DNA of 64,000 bases, from assembly GCA_009694195.1 (NCBI GenBank), contig SHVQ01000001.1, positions 62,001-126,000 of the forward strand. The letters run 5' to 3'. The translations under genes were made by a program, and so were the position numbers. The stretch's first letter is position 1. Each line of letters opens with the position of its first letter. This document shows positions 32,770 through 42,186 of this stretch, one piece after another. The stretch comes from Rhodospirillales bacterium. Its GTDB lineage: Bacteria; Pseudomonadota; Alphaproteobacteria; Rhodospirillales; SHVQ01. The notes under the pieces were generated by a model that searched no databases, had not been told where the DNA came from, and saw only the letters and a list, made by a program, of their open reading frames with translations.

Positions 32770-33712
32770 CGCGCGTCCTCGGGTCGAGGAACCGATGGAG
32801 CAGATCGGCGAAGAGATTGGCGAACGCGAAGATCCCAGCGACGACCAGGCTGATCGCCTGGATCAACGGCACATCACGGTTCTGGATCGCGAACACGAGG
32901 AGCCGCCCGAGGCCGGGATAGCCGAACATGCTCTCGACGATCACGAGGCCGCCCGCCATCCAGCCGATGCAAAGCGCGATGACGTTGAGCGTCGGCCCGA
33001 GCGCGGTCGGCAGCACGTGGCGGAAAATGACCATGCGGCGGGGCAACCCCTTGAGCACGGCCGCGTGCACGTAGGCGCTTCCCATCACCTCGATCACGCT
33101 CGCCCGCATCATCCGGAGCATGTAGGCGAGAATCACCAGGTTGAGGGAGACGGCCGGAAGGGCAAGGCGATGAACCTGGTCGATGAGGCCCATGCCGGGC
33201 TCGATCGCGCTGAACGGCGGGAACCAGCCGAGCCACGTGCTGAGCACGACGATGAGGATCGCGCCGGTCACGAACTCGGGCATGGCGGCGGCGAAGAGGG
33301 TGAACCCGGAGAGCACGTGGTCGACGGTGCGGCCGTGCCTGAGGCCGGCGATGACGCCGAGCGCGAGGCCGCCTGGAATGGCGAGAAGGAGGCCGGCGCT
33401 CGCGAGCTTGGCGGAATTGACGAGCCGGTCGGCGAGGAGCGACGCGACCGGCCGCTTGAACCGGGTCGAGATCCCGAGGTCGCCCGCGAGGAACGAGGAG
33501 AGCCAATCCCAATATTGGACGACCGCCGGCCGGCCGAGGCCCATCTGTTGGCGGAGCGTGGCGAGGTCCTCGGGCGTCGCCATGATGCCGAGGATCATGG
33601 TGGCGACGTCGCCCGGCAGCACCTGCGTGAGCGAAAAAATGAGGACGGACACGACAAGGAGCGTGACGACGAGAAAGGCGAGACGGCGGAGGATGAAACT
33701 CGCGAACGACAT
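32762..33712 (-). CDS. Peptide ABC transporter permease (DppB type)
   Basis: 316 residues. The N-terminus FILRRLAFLVVTLLVVSVLI with GDVA near residue 35 is typical of DppB/OppB, followed by six spans and the coupling loop near 220 (LKGLPRRMVIFRHVLP). It follows the MmgE/PrpD gene by 8 nt. Confidence 0.9.
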   Translation of the reverse strand: MSFASFILRRLAFLVVTLLVVSVLIFSLTQVLPGDVATMILGIMATPEDLATLRQQMGLGRPAVVQYWDWLSSFLAGDLGISTRFKRPVASLLADRLVNSAKLASAGLLLAIPGGLALGVIAGLRHGRTVDHVLSGFTLFAAAMPEFVTGAILIVVLSTWLGWFPPFSAIEPGMGLIDQVHRLALPAVSLNLVILAYMLRMMRASVIEVMGSAYVHAAVLKGLPRRMVIFRHVLPTALGPTLNVIALCIGWMAGGLVIVESMFGYPGLGRLLVFAIQNRDVPLIQAISLVVAGIFAFANLFADLLHRFLDPRTRDA

Positions 33713-33720
33713 CCCGGGCC

Positions 33721-35157
33721 TCAGGCAGCGAGCAGTTGGAGAAGCGGCCGGACGTCGGAGGTCAGGTCGAGTGCGCGGCAGCCTTCGATGAATCGCTCGG
33801 CGGCGCCGGGGCGAAGCACGCCCGCGGAATATCGGCAGAACTTTTCCTCGATCTCACTTTGCGAGAAGCGCACGCCCGGCTCCGGGTCGCCGCGGAGGCG
33901 CGCGACCTCCGCGGTGAAGCGTCGGCCGCCGGCGGTCAGCGTGACGGTCGCCAGCCCCTCTTCAAAGCCGGCCATTCCCGGTTCCGCCAGCTGGCGGGCG
34001 ATCATCGTCGTCGCCCTTTTTTCCTCGCGGGAGCGCACGCGCCTCATCATCGCCCGTACGTCGGCGCGCGCGATCGTCTCCGGCGCGAGCCACTGCGCGC
34101 TGGGCTCGACCCCGAGCGCGACCAAGGCCGCCGTGTAGGGCAGGCTGAAGCTCGCCGTCGGCGCATCCGTCGGATTCCGGTTCTGGTAATGGGGCCCGAG
34201 CACGGCGTTCTGAACGCCAATGTCGATATCCGTGATGGCATCGAGGCCGAAACCGGCTGTTCGCGCGGCCGTGATCGCCTGGGCGACGGCGTCGAGGGCC
34301 CAGTGAATTTGGCGGGTGCAGGGATACGGCTTGAAGGCCGCGCGGAGAATCCACCAGGGGTGGCCGAATGGTGTCATCGCTGTCGCGGGATGGAATGCGC
34401 TCGCCCCGGTCATCGTCCAAAACCCGCTCTCGCCGTCCAGCACTTGGGCATCGCCGGTCACGTCCTCGGCCGCCATGCCGGCGCCGATCACGCCCGCCGC
34501 CGCCATCGATCCGTACAGAAGGTACTTGGTCATCGGCATGGGAAACGCATGCCACCATCGCCCGAGCGTCGGCAACGGCGCCGCAAATGCCGTGATGCCA
34601 AGGGCATGTGCGGTTCGCCCCGCATCGAGACCAAGGATGCGCGCCGCCGCTGCGCCGGCGCCGAGCGCGAGCCAGCCCTGACCGCCCGCCTTCGACCAGG
34701 AAATGGATACCGCACCTTTTTTTTGCGATGCACCGAGGATCGGCATGGCAAGGCCGAGCCGCGCGGCCACCTCGTAGCCCGCCACCACGCCCGTGATCAC
34801 GTCGCGTCCGCTCCGCCCGTGCGCTTCGGCGACCGCGAGGACGGCCGGGACGACGGCCGCCCCGATGTGCGTGAAGTTACGGAACGTCTCATCGAGGTCG
34901 AGCACGTTGGCGAGATTGGCGTTCACGAAGGCCGCACCCGCCGGCCCCATGTTCCCGGCGGATCCCCAGCAGGTCGCCGTCCCGCCGGCCCCGAACAGGC
35001 TTGCGGCAGCCGCATGGCGGCGACCTTCGGCGATGGCTCGGGCGCCGAGAGCGCAGCCGACGGTATCCAGGATCAGCTGCTGCGCCCGCTCGCGAACCGC
35101 TTTTGGCATGCGCTCGAACGAGAGCGAGGATACCGCCTCGGCGAGGGTCCGCGTCAC
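33721..35157 (-). CDS. MmgE/PrpD family protein
   Basis: About 478 residues from GTG 35157 (family-like start VTRTLAEAVSSL); the frame is open to a TTG at 35238, which would add 27 basic low-complexity residues and overlap the upstream gene by 8 nt. Family features: LILDTVGCALGARAI near residue 30 and the helical core with KAGGQGWLALGAGAAAARIL near 160. PrpD members are 2-methylcitrate dehydratases; MmgE-type paralogues in transporter operons have other or unknown substrates. It lies between the binding-protein and permease genes of a peptide importer, unusual for a TCA-type enzyme. Confidence 0.85.
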   Translation of the reverse strand: MTRTLAEAVSSLSFERMPKAVRERAQQLILDTVGCALGARAIAEGRRHAAAASLFGAGGTATCWGSAGNMGPAGAAFVNANLANVLDLDETFRNFTHIGAAVVPAVLAVAEAHGRSGRDVITGVVAGYEVAARLGLAMPILGASQKKGAVSISWSKAGGQGWLALGAGAAAARILGLDAGRTAHALGITAFAAPLPTLGRWWHAFPMPMTKYLLYGSMAAAGVIGAGMAAEDVTGDAQVLDGESGFWTMTGASAFHPATAMTPFGHPWWILRAAFKPYPCTRQIHWALDAVAQAITAARTAGFGLDAITDIDIGVQNAVLGPHYQNRNPTDAPTASFSLPYTAALVALGVEPSAQWLAPETIARADVRAMMRRVRSREEKRATTMIARQLAEPGMAGFEEGLATVTLTAGGRRFTAEVARLRGDPEPGVRFSQSEIEEKFCRYSAGVLRPGAAERFIEGCRALDLTSDVRPLLQLLAA

Positions 35158-35230
35158 CCCCTCGCCGCCGGCGGCATTGCTTGGCCGTGCTCGCTTCGTC
35201 GCAGCCGGGCGCCGCAGCGCTCGGGCCTGC

Positions 35231-36787
35231 TTACGCAAGCGAGACCGTTCTTACGTCCACGAGTGCCGTCGGATGGACGATGAAGTCCTTGACGCTCTTG
35301 CGCACGGCGGTCACGCGCGGCAGGTGGTAAGCGATGATCGTCGGACCGTCGTCGAGGAACATCTTCTGGACCTCGGCGAAGATAGCCTTCCGCTTCGTGT
35401 CGTCCTGTTCCGAGCGCACACCCGCGATGAGGTCGTCCATCGCTTTCGACTTCCAACGGGTTTCGTTCCACTTGGCTTCCGAGTGATAGGCGGTGGAGAG
35501 CATTTCATAGAGGGTCGTGCGCCCGCTCCAGTTGGTGATGAAGAAGTTATGCTTGAGCCAGAATTTGGAGAGGAAAATGTCGGCCGGCACCGTTTTTACC
35601 GCGATGCGCACGTTGGCCTTCTTCGCCATGTCCTGAAACGCGAGTGCGCCCTCCACGAGCCGCCCGCGTCCCGTCCACGCCATCATCTCGATGTCCATGC
35701 CGTCCTTGTAGCCGGCGTCGGCGAGCAGCTTCTTCGCTTCGTCGATGTTCTGCTTGATCGGCGTCTGCTGCATGTACATCGGGCTGGTGGGCGGGATCGG
35801 GTGATCGTTGCTCGCCGGCTGCTGCACGTTTCCGAGCACCACCCGTTTCAAGGCGTCGCGATCGCAAAGCAGCTTGAAGGCGCGCCGGACCTCAGGCTTG
35901 TCGAAGGGTGGAACATCCACCGCCATGGAGATCGGCTGATAGCCGTAGGTCGGGATTGAATAGATCTGGATGTCCTTGATGGATTCGTAGATCGGCAGCG
36001 ATTCGGATTTCGGCCACCACGACATGTCGATGCTGCCCGACAAGAGGCCCGCCACGTGGGAGGCTTCTTCCGGCAGGTAAACGAAACGCAGCTCGTTCAG
36101 ATAGGGCTGCCCGTCCTTCCAATAGGCGTCGTTGCGCGTGAAGACGGCGCGGTCGCCGGGGACGAACTCCTTCAGCTTGAACGGCCCGGTACCCGTCGGG
36201 TTCTTGCTGAGGTCGGAGACGTCCCGCGGCACGATCCGCCCCTGCCAGTTGCCGCCGACGAACACGGGGAATTCGGCGAACGGGCCGGTCAGCGTGAACT
36301 TCACCACGTACTTGTCCAGCTTTTCGACGTCCTTGATGACGGAGAACGGCGTGCGCGCCGGAGAGGCGGTCGCCGGATCGAGGATGCGCTTATAGGTGTA
36401 GACCACGTCGTCGGCGTCGAACTCGCGGCCGTGGTGGAACTTGACGCCCTGCCTGAGGTGGAACGTCCAGACCGTCGAATCGGGCGATCCTTCCCAGCGC
36501 GTGGCGAGCTCGGGCGTCGCTTTCAGCGTGTTGTCGGTGAGGATGAGGCTGTCGTAAAGCTGCCGGCAGAGGACGCCTTCCTCTTGCCCCGCCACTTTGT
36601 GCGGGTCCATTTGAACCGGCGAGCCGATGAAGGCGACGCGCATGGTGCCGCCGCGCTTCGGCGACTGGGCGAATACCGGCCGGACGAGGCCGGGGAACGC
36701 AGTTGCGGCGAGCGCGCCGGCAGCCGCGCCTTTCAGCACTTGGCGACGTGAAGGCGACGAGCCGCTTCGAGAGTTGCTATCAGTCAT
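35231..36787 (-). CDS. Peptide-type ABC transporter substrate-binding protein
   Basis: 518 residues. A twin-arginine-like signal (SRRQVLKGAAAG, residues 14-25) precedes a family 5 extracellular binding domain (GGTMRVAFIGSPVQMDPH near 46; YDSLILTDN near 75). A GGGAGA ribosome binding site is 8 nt before ATG 36787. It is the first gene of the importer operon. Peptide-like, opine or other amphiphilic ligands are possible. Confidence 0.9.
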   Translation of the reverse strand: MTDSNSRSGSSPSRRQVLKGAAAGALAATAFPGLVRPVFAQSPKRGGTMRVAFIGSPVQMDPHKVAGQEEGVLCRQLYDSLILTDNTLKATPELATRWEGSPDSTVWTFHLRQGVKFHHGREFDADDVVYTYKRILDPATASPARTPFSVIKDVEKLDKYVVKFTLTGPFAEFPVFVGGNWQGRIVPRDVSDLSKNPTGTGPFKLKEFVPGDRAVFTRNDAYWKDGQPYLNELRFVYLPEEASHVAGLLSGSIDMSWWPKSESLPIYESIKDIQIYSIPTYGYQPISMAVDVPPFDKPEVRRAFKLLCDRDALKRVVLGNVQQPASNDHPIPPTSPMYMQQTPIKQNIDEAKKLLADAGYKDGMDIEMMAWTGRGRLVEGALAFQDMAKKANVRIAVKTVPADIFLSKFWLKHNFFITNWSGRTTLYEMLSTAYHSEAKWNETRWKSKAMDDLIAGVRSEQDDTKRKAIFAEVQKMFLDDGPTIIAYHLPRVTAVRKSVKDFIVHPTALVDVRTVSLA

Positions 36788-36868
36788 TGAAAATCTCCCT
36801 GTCGGTTATTGTGCCAACATCATCGAATTGACCGGATTATAACAAGTCCTCCGCGTTTCACGAGTCCC

Positions 36869-38119
36869 TCAGGCCAAGAGCGCGTCCTCCCACGGGAACG
36901 TGGAGAGCGGCATGGCGCCGTTCTTGGTGACCAGCACGAGCTGTTCCAATTTGACGCCGTCCGTTCCGCCGGCCGCGCCGATGTAGCTTTCGACGCAAAG
37001 CGTCATGTTCTCTTCGATCATGCCGTCGTAACCGCGGCCCTCGAAGTCGCCGGCATAGGGAATGTACGGATACTCCCCGCAGAGCCCGGCGCCGTGGATG
37101 ATGGACATGTAGCGGTTCGGGTAATAGGCCTCCGGCATCTTCCAGCTCTTCTCGGCGAACTCGCGGAACCCGACGCCGGGCTTCAAGAGCCCGATGTTGT
37201 GGTGGACCTGCTCGTGGGCGAGGCCGTAGGCCGTGCGCTGGACGCCCGTAGGCTTGCCGGGGCCGCAGAAGAAGGTGCGCGACATGTCGGCGAAGTAGCC
37301 GTAGAGGCCGTACATATCGGAATCGACGGCGACCAGCTCGCCCGCCCGGATCACCTTGTCCGTCGATTCCTGGAACCACGGGTTGGTCCGGGCGCCCGAG
37401 CTTAGAAGTCGCGTCTCGATGTACTCGCCCCCGCGCGCGATGTTGACTTGGTGGAGGTGGCTCCAAAGCTCGTTCTCGGTGATTCCGGGCTTCAGCTCTT
37501 CGCGAAGCTTGTGGAATGCCGCCTCGCAGACGGAGATGGCGGCATAGAGACAGGCGACCTCGTCGACGGACTTGATCGAGCGGGCGACCTCGATCGCCGG
37601 ATTGGCATCGACCACCTCGACGCCGAGCTCGGTCAACGCCGCGAGGCCGATCGGATTTACCCGGTCGACGGCGAGCCGTTTGTTGCCGCCGCCGTGGGTT
37701 TTTAGAAGATCGGCGAGCTCGGCCGCCCATTTCTTCGCCCGCTCCGGAACCCGCGGGCCCGAAGTGAAAAAGAACCATGTGGTGGCGGGTCGAAGCTCGG
37801 TCACCGTTTCCAAGCCCTTCGAGAGGTGGTCGCAGCCGGAGAACTCGAACAGCACCACCGGCCCCTCGGTCGCGACGAAGGCGTAGCGGGCCGTGTGGCG
37901 GATCGTCCAGATCTGCATGTTGCGGCTGCCGGTCGCGTAGCGGACGTTGATCCCGTCCATCAGCACGCAGCCGCCGACATCGTGCTTCTTCAGTTGCTCG
38001 CGAAGGCGCCGGAGCCGGTGGCCGCGGAGCCGCTTCATGTCCAGCTGGGCCAGCGTGTCGGAAAGAGTGATGCCGGGCTGCTTCCTGGCGAAGAGGTCGG
38101 CAGGCATGTCAGGGGTCAT
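36869..38119 (-). CDS. M24 family metallopeptidase (Xaa-Pro peptidase-like)
   Basis: About 416 residues from ATG 38119 (family-like MTPDMPADLFARK). The frame is open to GTG 38200, where GGAGGG lies 3 nt upstream, so the longer 443-residue form cannot be excluded. A creatinase-like N-domain is followed by the pita-bread domain with all five metal ligands: VAVDSDMYG, YFADMSRTF, IIHGAGLCG, LCVESYIG and KLEQLVLV. The family cleaves Xaa-Pro peptides or, in some branches, related amides. It lies 81 nt upstream of the peptide importer on the same strand and may process the imported compound. Confidence 0.85.
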   Translation of the reverse strand: MTPDMPADLFARKQPGITLSDTLAQLDMKRLRGHRLRRLREQLKKHDVGGCVLMDGINVRYATGSRNMQIWTIRHTARYAFVATEGPVVLFEFSGCDHLSKGLETVTELRPATTWFFFTSGPRVPERAKKWAAELADLLKTHGGGNKRLAVDRVNPIGLAALTELGVEVVDANPAIEVARSIKSVDEVACLYAAISVCEAAFHKLREELKPGITENELWSHLHQVNIARGGEYIETRLLSSGARTNPWFQESTDKVIRAGELVAVDSDMYGLYGYFADMSRTFFCGPGKPTGVQRTAYGLAHEQVHHNIGLLKPGVGFREFAEKSWKMPEAYYPNRYMSIIHGAGLCGEYPYIPYAGDFEGRGYDGMIEENMTLCVESYIGAAGGTDGVKLEQLVLVTKNGAMPLSTFPWEDALLA

Positions 38120-38253
38120 GGAGAGGAGTCCGCTGTTGGAGGGCGAGGACGGCCGAACTTTCGGCCGCGAGCCCGGCCCCGTCAAGTCGCCCCGCGACAC
38201 AAACCCTCCGCCCCTGCTATCATGACCCTGCTCACGAACTCAGGAGATGTCTC

Positions 38254-39024
38254 ATGGCCACCGTCGCCACCGCCAATAACCTTCGCCTCGCCAACGACCC
38301 GGAACGCCAGGCGCGAATCGACCTCGCCGCCGCCTTCCGATGGGCGGCCCGGATGGGGCTCAACGAGGGCGCCTCCAATCACTTCACGGCGGCGGTGCCG
38401 GGGACCGACAACAAGCATTTCCTCGTCAACCCGCACGGACTGCATTTCAGTGAAATCCGGGCGAGCGATCTCCTTCTCATCAACGCGAAGGGCGAGGTGC
38501 TGGCGGGCGAGTATCCGCTCGAGTCGTCGGCGCATCATATTCATGTCCCGGTTCACCTGGCTCGTCCGGACGCGATGTGCGTGCTTCACGCCCACATGCC
38601 CCATGCGACGGCGCTGTCGGCGCTCGACGACAGCACGATCATTCCCGTGCACCAGAACTCGCTCCGGTTCCACAACAAGGTCGCCTACTACGATACTTAC
38701 GGCGGTGTCGCGATCGCGGATGCGGAAGGCGAGCGCATGGCGAAAGCGTTGGGTGACAAGTGGGTCCTGATGCTCAAGAACCACGGCGTGCTGGTGACCG
38801 GCCCAACGATCGGCCTTGCCTTCAACGATCTCTATTATCTGGAGCGCGCGGCCCAGGTGCAGGTGCTGGCCATGGCGACCGGGAAGAAGATCAAGCCCAT
38901 TCCGGAGCCGGAGGCGACCCGCACGGCCATCCAGTACGACAAGGAAAAGGACCTTTACGCCAACGTCCATTTCGAGGCACTGAAACGCATCTTATTGCGC
39001 GAAGAGCCGGAGTACGTGGAGTAA
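38254..39024 (+). CDS. Class II aldolase/adducin family protein
   Basis: 256 residues. Zinc-ligand histidines are visible in VLHAHMPHATAL (near residue 110) and KNHGVLVTG (near 175); the substrate-site GASNHFTAAVPG is near 40. The family includes fuculose-phosphate aldolase and many uncharacterised aldol or decarboxylating enzymes. It is divergent from the M24 peptidase gene with only a short gap, so both may share a control region. Confidence 0.87.
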   Translation: MATVATANNLRLANDPERQARIDLAAAFRWAARMGLNEGASNHFTAAVPGTDNKHFLVNPHGLHFSEIRASDLLLINAKGEVLAGEYPLESSAHHIHVPVHLARPDAMCVLHAHMPHATALSALDDSTIIPVHQNSLRFHNKVAYYDTYGGVAIADAEGERMAKALGDKWVLMLKNHGVLVTGPTIGLAFNDLYYLERAAQVQVLAMATGKKIKPIPEPEATRTAIQYDKEKDLYANVHFEALKRILLREEPEYVE

Positions 39025-39038
39025 GCGCCAGCCGCTGG

Positions 39039-39281
39039 TCAGCCGAAGAGACGCCTGACCAGCTCTTCCCGTTTCAGTTCGAAATGGGCGGCGACGTCAG
39101 CGAGGATGGCCGCCAGCGTCCCTACGCGCAGCGATCAATGCTTCGGGATTGTGATGTGGTGCTCTCCACGCTCGCGGGTGGTCAACCGCATGTGTCCGCC
39201 CGTCTCGCGGGTGATCGCGTATCCGAGCCGCCGAAGGGCCGCCGCGAGATCGTGCCCGCTGAGATCGCGCGGGAGCTTCAT
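39039..39281 (-). pseudogene. hicA: HicA-type toxin gene interrupted by an in-frame stop
   Basis: The frame begins MKLPRDLSGHDLAAALRRLG and continues with the HicA catalytic-region GGH motif (His30) and HITIPKH, then meets TGA at codon 49 (39137-39135). The same frame then resumes with a recognisable HicA C-terminus (LRVGTLAAILADVAAHFELK, ending RRLFG) to a second TGA at 39041-39039. It is therefore a 80-codon toxin gene with one nonsense codon; compared with the expected KHDSLRV, a single T appears shifted. It overlaps hicB by ATGA. A sequencing error is possible. Confidence 0.8.
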
Positions 39282-39502
39282 GCGCTGAGGACTTCGTCCC
39301 TCACAAAATGAAGTCTGATGATTTTGGGGGATTGGCCGGCGTCATAATGGCAGTGGACGGCGTCGCGCACCGCCGTCCGAAGGTCGTCGAGCGTGTCACC
39401 TTCGGCGAAGATCGAGGGCCCGAGCGCACGCGCTGTGAAGCCGCCCTCCGGGGCGTCCTCCACAACGAAAACGATCTCATTCCTGGCCGGATCGCCCTGC
39501 AT
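39278..39502 (-). CDS. hicB: HicB-like antitoxin
   Basis: 74 residues from ATG 39502. Partial-RNase-H-fold HicB features: EIVFVVEDAPEGGFTARALG, then FAEGDTLDDLRTAVRDAVHC. It should bind and neutralise HicA and may repress its own promoter. It is encoded before hicA, the less common order, with a 4-nt overlap. With the toxin gene broken it may now be a solitary regulator. It is divergent from ffh. Confidence 0.78.
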   Translation of the reverse strand: MQGDPARNEIVFVVEDAPEGGFTARALGPSIFAEGDTLDDLRTAVRDAVHCHYDAGQSPKIIRLHFVRDEVLSA

Positions 39503-39574
39503 GCAACGCAATGTGCGGCGCGCGAGCCGCAGGGTCAAGGCAGTTTGAGAGCCTTCTGCACCCCCCAGGCCGCC

Positions 39575-39603
39575 TTGACTTGGGGTACCCCCGCCCCTAG
39601 ATT
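39575..39603 (+). promoter_or_regulatory. Likely sigma-70 promoter of the ffh operon
   Basis: TTGACT (39575-39580; five of six consensus bases) is separated by exactly 17 nt from TAGATT (39598-39603; four of six). Initiation near 39610 would give a leader of about 100 nt before the ffh GTG. The same gap is also the upstream region of hicBA on the other strand. Confidence 0.6.
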
Positions 39604-39711
39604 GCCCACGCTTTCTCTGGGATTTGGTCATTATCCCGCCCCGAGGGGTGACGTCCGTCCGCGAGTGTCGCGCACGGACGCGTTTTACGTTGAGCCGATG
39701 AGGTCGCACAC

Positions 39712-41079
39712 GTGTTCGACGCGTTGACCGAACGTCTGGGCGCAGTCTTCGACAAGTTGCGGAAGCGCGGCGCGCTGAAGGAAGCCGACGTCGACGCGGC
39801 GTTGCGCGAGATTCGCGTGGCGCTGCTCGAGGCCGACGTGGCGCTGCCGGTGGTCAAGGACTTCATCGCCAGAGTCAAAGAACGCGCCGTCGGCCAAGAC
39901 GTCGTCCGCAGCGTCACGCCCGGCCAGATGGTCGTCAAGATCGTCTACGACAATCTGGTGGAGATGCTGGGCGAGGCGCCGGCCGAGATCAATCTCGTGG
40001 GCGTGCCGCCGGTGACGGTCATGGTCGTCGGGCTGCAGGGCTCGGGCAAGACCACCACCTGCGCCAAGCTCGCGAGCCGGCTGCAGACCCGCGACAAGAA
40101 GAAGGTGCTGATGGCGTCGGTCGACGTCTACCGCCCGGCCGCCCAACAGCAATTGGCGACGTTGGGCGAGCAAGCCCAAGTGCCCACCATCACCGCGGTC
40201 CTCGGCGAACGGCCGCTCGCCATCGTGAAGCGCGCGCTCGACCGGGCCCGCCGCGAGGGGATCGACGTTCTCATCCTCGATACCGCCGGTCGCCTCCACA
40301 TCGACGAGGCGATGATGAAGGAGGCCGCCGAGGTGCGCGCCGCCGTCAATCCCGTCGAGACGCTGCTGGTCGCCGATGCGATGACCGGCCAGGACGCGGT
40401 CACCATCGCCAAGGAATTCCAGGCCAAGGTCGGCATCACCGGCATCGCGCTCACGCGGGTCGACGGCGACGCCCGCGGTGGCGCCGCGCTCTCCATGCGG
40501 GCGGTCACCGGGTGCCCGATCAAGCTGATGGGCACGGGCGAAAAGCTCGACGCGCTGGAAGCGTTCCAGGCGGCCCGCATCGCCGGCCAGATTCTCGGCC
40601 AAGGCGACATCGTCGGCCTGGTCGAGAAGGCGCAAGCGACGGTCGACAAGGACGACGCCGAGAAGCTCGCGCAACGGGCCTTGAAAGGCCAGTTCTCCCT
40701 CAACGACATGGCAGATCAATTCCGCCAGCTCCGCAAGATGGGCAACGTGCAGGGGCTGATCGGCATGATTCCCGGCATCAACCGTTTCAAGAGCCAGATC
40801 GCCGATGCCAACATCGACGACGGCATGCTGAAGCGCCAGGAAGCCATCATTCTCTCGATGACGCGGCAGGAGCGGCGCGATCCCCGCGTTCTCAACGGCT
40901 CGCGTCGGCGCCGCATCGCGGCCGGCTCCGGCACCACGGTCCAGGATGTGAACCGTCTTTTGAAACAATTCCAGCAGATGAGCACGCTCATGAAGCAGGT
41001 GGGGAAGCTCGGCAAGCGCGCGTTCGCGCCCGGCGCGATCCCGCCCGGGTTCAAGCCGCCCCTGCCGCCCGGCCGCTAA
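39712..41079 (+). CDS. ffh: Signal recognition particle protein Ffh
   Basis: GTPase subunit of SRP that recognises signal sequences with 4.5S RNA. 455 residues: GLQGSGKTTTCAKLA near 105, LDTAGRLHID near 188, TRVDGDARGGAALS near 246, then the methionine-rich M domain with the RNA-binding SRRRRIAAGSGTTVQDVN near 400. It starts with GTG 39712. First gene of the ffh-rpsP-rimM-trmD-rplS block. Confidence 0.97.
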   Translation: MFDALTERLGAVFDKLRKRGALKEADVDAALREIRVALLEADVALPVVKDFIARVKERAVGQDVVRSVTPGQMVVKIVYDNLVEMLGEAPAEINLVGVPPVTVMVVGLQGSGKTTTCAKLASRLQTRDKKKVLMASVDVYRPAAQQQLATLGEQAQVPTITAVLGERPLAIVKRALDRARREGIDVLILDTAGRLHIDEAMMKEAAEVRAAVNPVETLLVADAMTGQDAVTIAKEFQAKVGITGIALTRVDGDARGGAALSMRAVTGCPIKLMGTGEKLDALEAFQAARIAGQILGQGDIVGLVEKAQATVDKDDAEKLAQRALKGQFSLNDMADQFRQLRKMGNVQGLIGMIPGINRFKSQIADANIDDGMLKRQEAIILSMTRQERRDPRVLNGSRRRRIAAGSGTTVQDVNRLLKQFQQMSTLMKQVGKLGKRAFAPGAIPPGFKPPLPPGR

Positions 41080-41143
41080 CGCCTGATACGGTTTTTAGAA
41101 TCTCATCGACGCACGTAAACCCGAGGAGGAAAACAAAAGCCAC

Positions 41144-41569
41144 ATGGCCATGAGAATCCGCCTTTCCCGCGCGGGCGCAAAGAAGCGCCCCTTCTATCAC
41201 ATCGTTGCCGCCGACTCGCGCAACCCCAGGGACGGTCGCTTCGTCGAGAAGCTCGGCGTCTATAATCCGATGGTCCCGAAGGATCACGCCGACCGCCTGG
41301 TGATCAAAGAGGAGCGGATCAAGTATTGGCTCGGCGTCGGCGCGCTGCCGACGGACCGGCTCGCCCGCCTCTTCAGCGACCGCGGCTTGACCAAGAAGCC
41401 GCCGGTCCCGAAGCAAACCCGGCAACACATTCCGAAAGAGCAGCGACGGGCCGAGAAGAAGAAGAAGGAAGGCGAAGAGGGAACCGCTCCAGCGGCCGGA
41501 GCCGCCGCGCCTCCCGCCGCCAAGGCCGCAGCTCCAAAGGCCGACGCCGCTCCCGCCGCCAAGGCCTGA
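41144..41569 (+). CDS. rpsP: 30S ribosomal protein S16 with long C-terminal tail
   Basis: Small-subunit assembly protein. The first about 85 residues are a standard S16 ([19 protein letters not shown]). The rest to residue 141 is a lysine-rich patch ([10 protein letters not shown]) and an Ala/Pro/Lys-rich tail. Such tails occur in alphaproteobacteria; their role is unclear. Ribosome binding site GAGGA lies before the ATG. Confidence 0.96.
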   Translation: MAMRIRLSRAGAKKRPFYHIVAADSRNPRDGRFVEKLGVYNPMVPKDHADRLVIKEERIKYWLGVGALPTDRLARLFSDRGLTKKPPVPKQTRQHIPKEQRRAEKKKKEGEEGTAPAAGAAAPPAAKAAAPKADAAPAAKA

Positions 41570-41597
41570 GAACGAACGCCGATCGAGAGAACCGGTC

Positions 41598-42182
41598 ATG
41601 GCAACAACCACCGACGAGCGCCGAGTTTGCTTGGGCGTCGTTACCGGAGCCAAGGGGCTGAAGGGCGACGTGCGCGTGCACGCGTTCACCGCCGATCCGG
41701 CGGCGGTGGTCGTCTATGGCCCGTTGTCCGACGACAAGGGGCGATCCTTGGGCGTTCCGCGCCTCGCCGAGCGCAGGGGCCAGGATATCGTGCTCCGGTT
41801 CGACGGCGTGACCGACCGCGACCAGGCGATGGCGCTGAAGGGCCGGAAGCTCTTCGTGCCCCGAAGCGCTCTCCCCGCGACCGGCGAGGAGGAGTTCTAC
41901 CACAAGGACCTCATCGGCCTCGCGGCCGAGACGCAAGCGGGCGAGCGCCTTGGCATCGTGAAAGCGGTTCACAATTTCGGCGCGGGCGACCTGGTGGAAA
42001 TCGAACCGTCGGTCGACGTCTTGCGAAAAGGCGGCGCCGGGCGTTCGATCCTGCTGCCGTTCACCCAGCAAGCCGTGCCGGTCGTGGACATTGCGGGCGG
42101 GCGCATCGTCGTCGATCCGCCGGCGGAAGAGGAAGCGCCCCCTCCCGCGGAAGCTCGGAAAACAGGATCGAGGAGCGGGTGA
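41598..42182 (+). CDS. rimM: Ribosome maturation factor RimM
   Basis: Assists maturation of the 30S head by binding S19. 194 residues: an N-terminal RimM domain with [20 protein letters not shown] and a C-terminal PRC barrel with FYHKDLIGL near 96 and [14 protein letters not shown] near 150. An acidic Pro/Glu tail ends the protein. It is 28 nt after rpsP and followed by trmD 4 nt later. Confidence 0.95.
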   Translation: MATTTDERRVCLGVVTGAKGLKGDVRVHAFTADPAAVVVYGPLSDDKGRSLGVPRLAERRGQDIVLRFDGVTDRDQAMALKGRKLFVPRSALPATGEEEFYHKDLIGLAAETQAGERLGIVKAVHNFGAGDLVEIEPSVDVLRKGGAGRSILLPFTQQAVPVVDIAGGRIVVDPPAEEEAPPPAEARKTGSRSG

Positions 42183-42186
42183 GGCC

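Noticed and set aside
32645..34138. A 497-codon plus-strand frame across the permease and MmgE/PrpD genes.
   Set aside because: Glu/Arg/His-rich antisense shadow of three well-conserved minus-strand genes.
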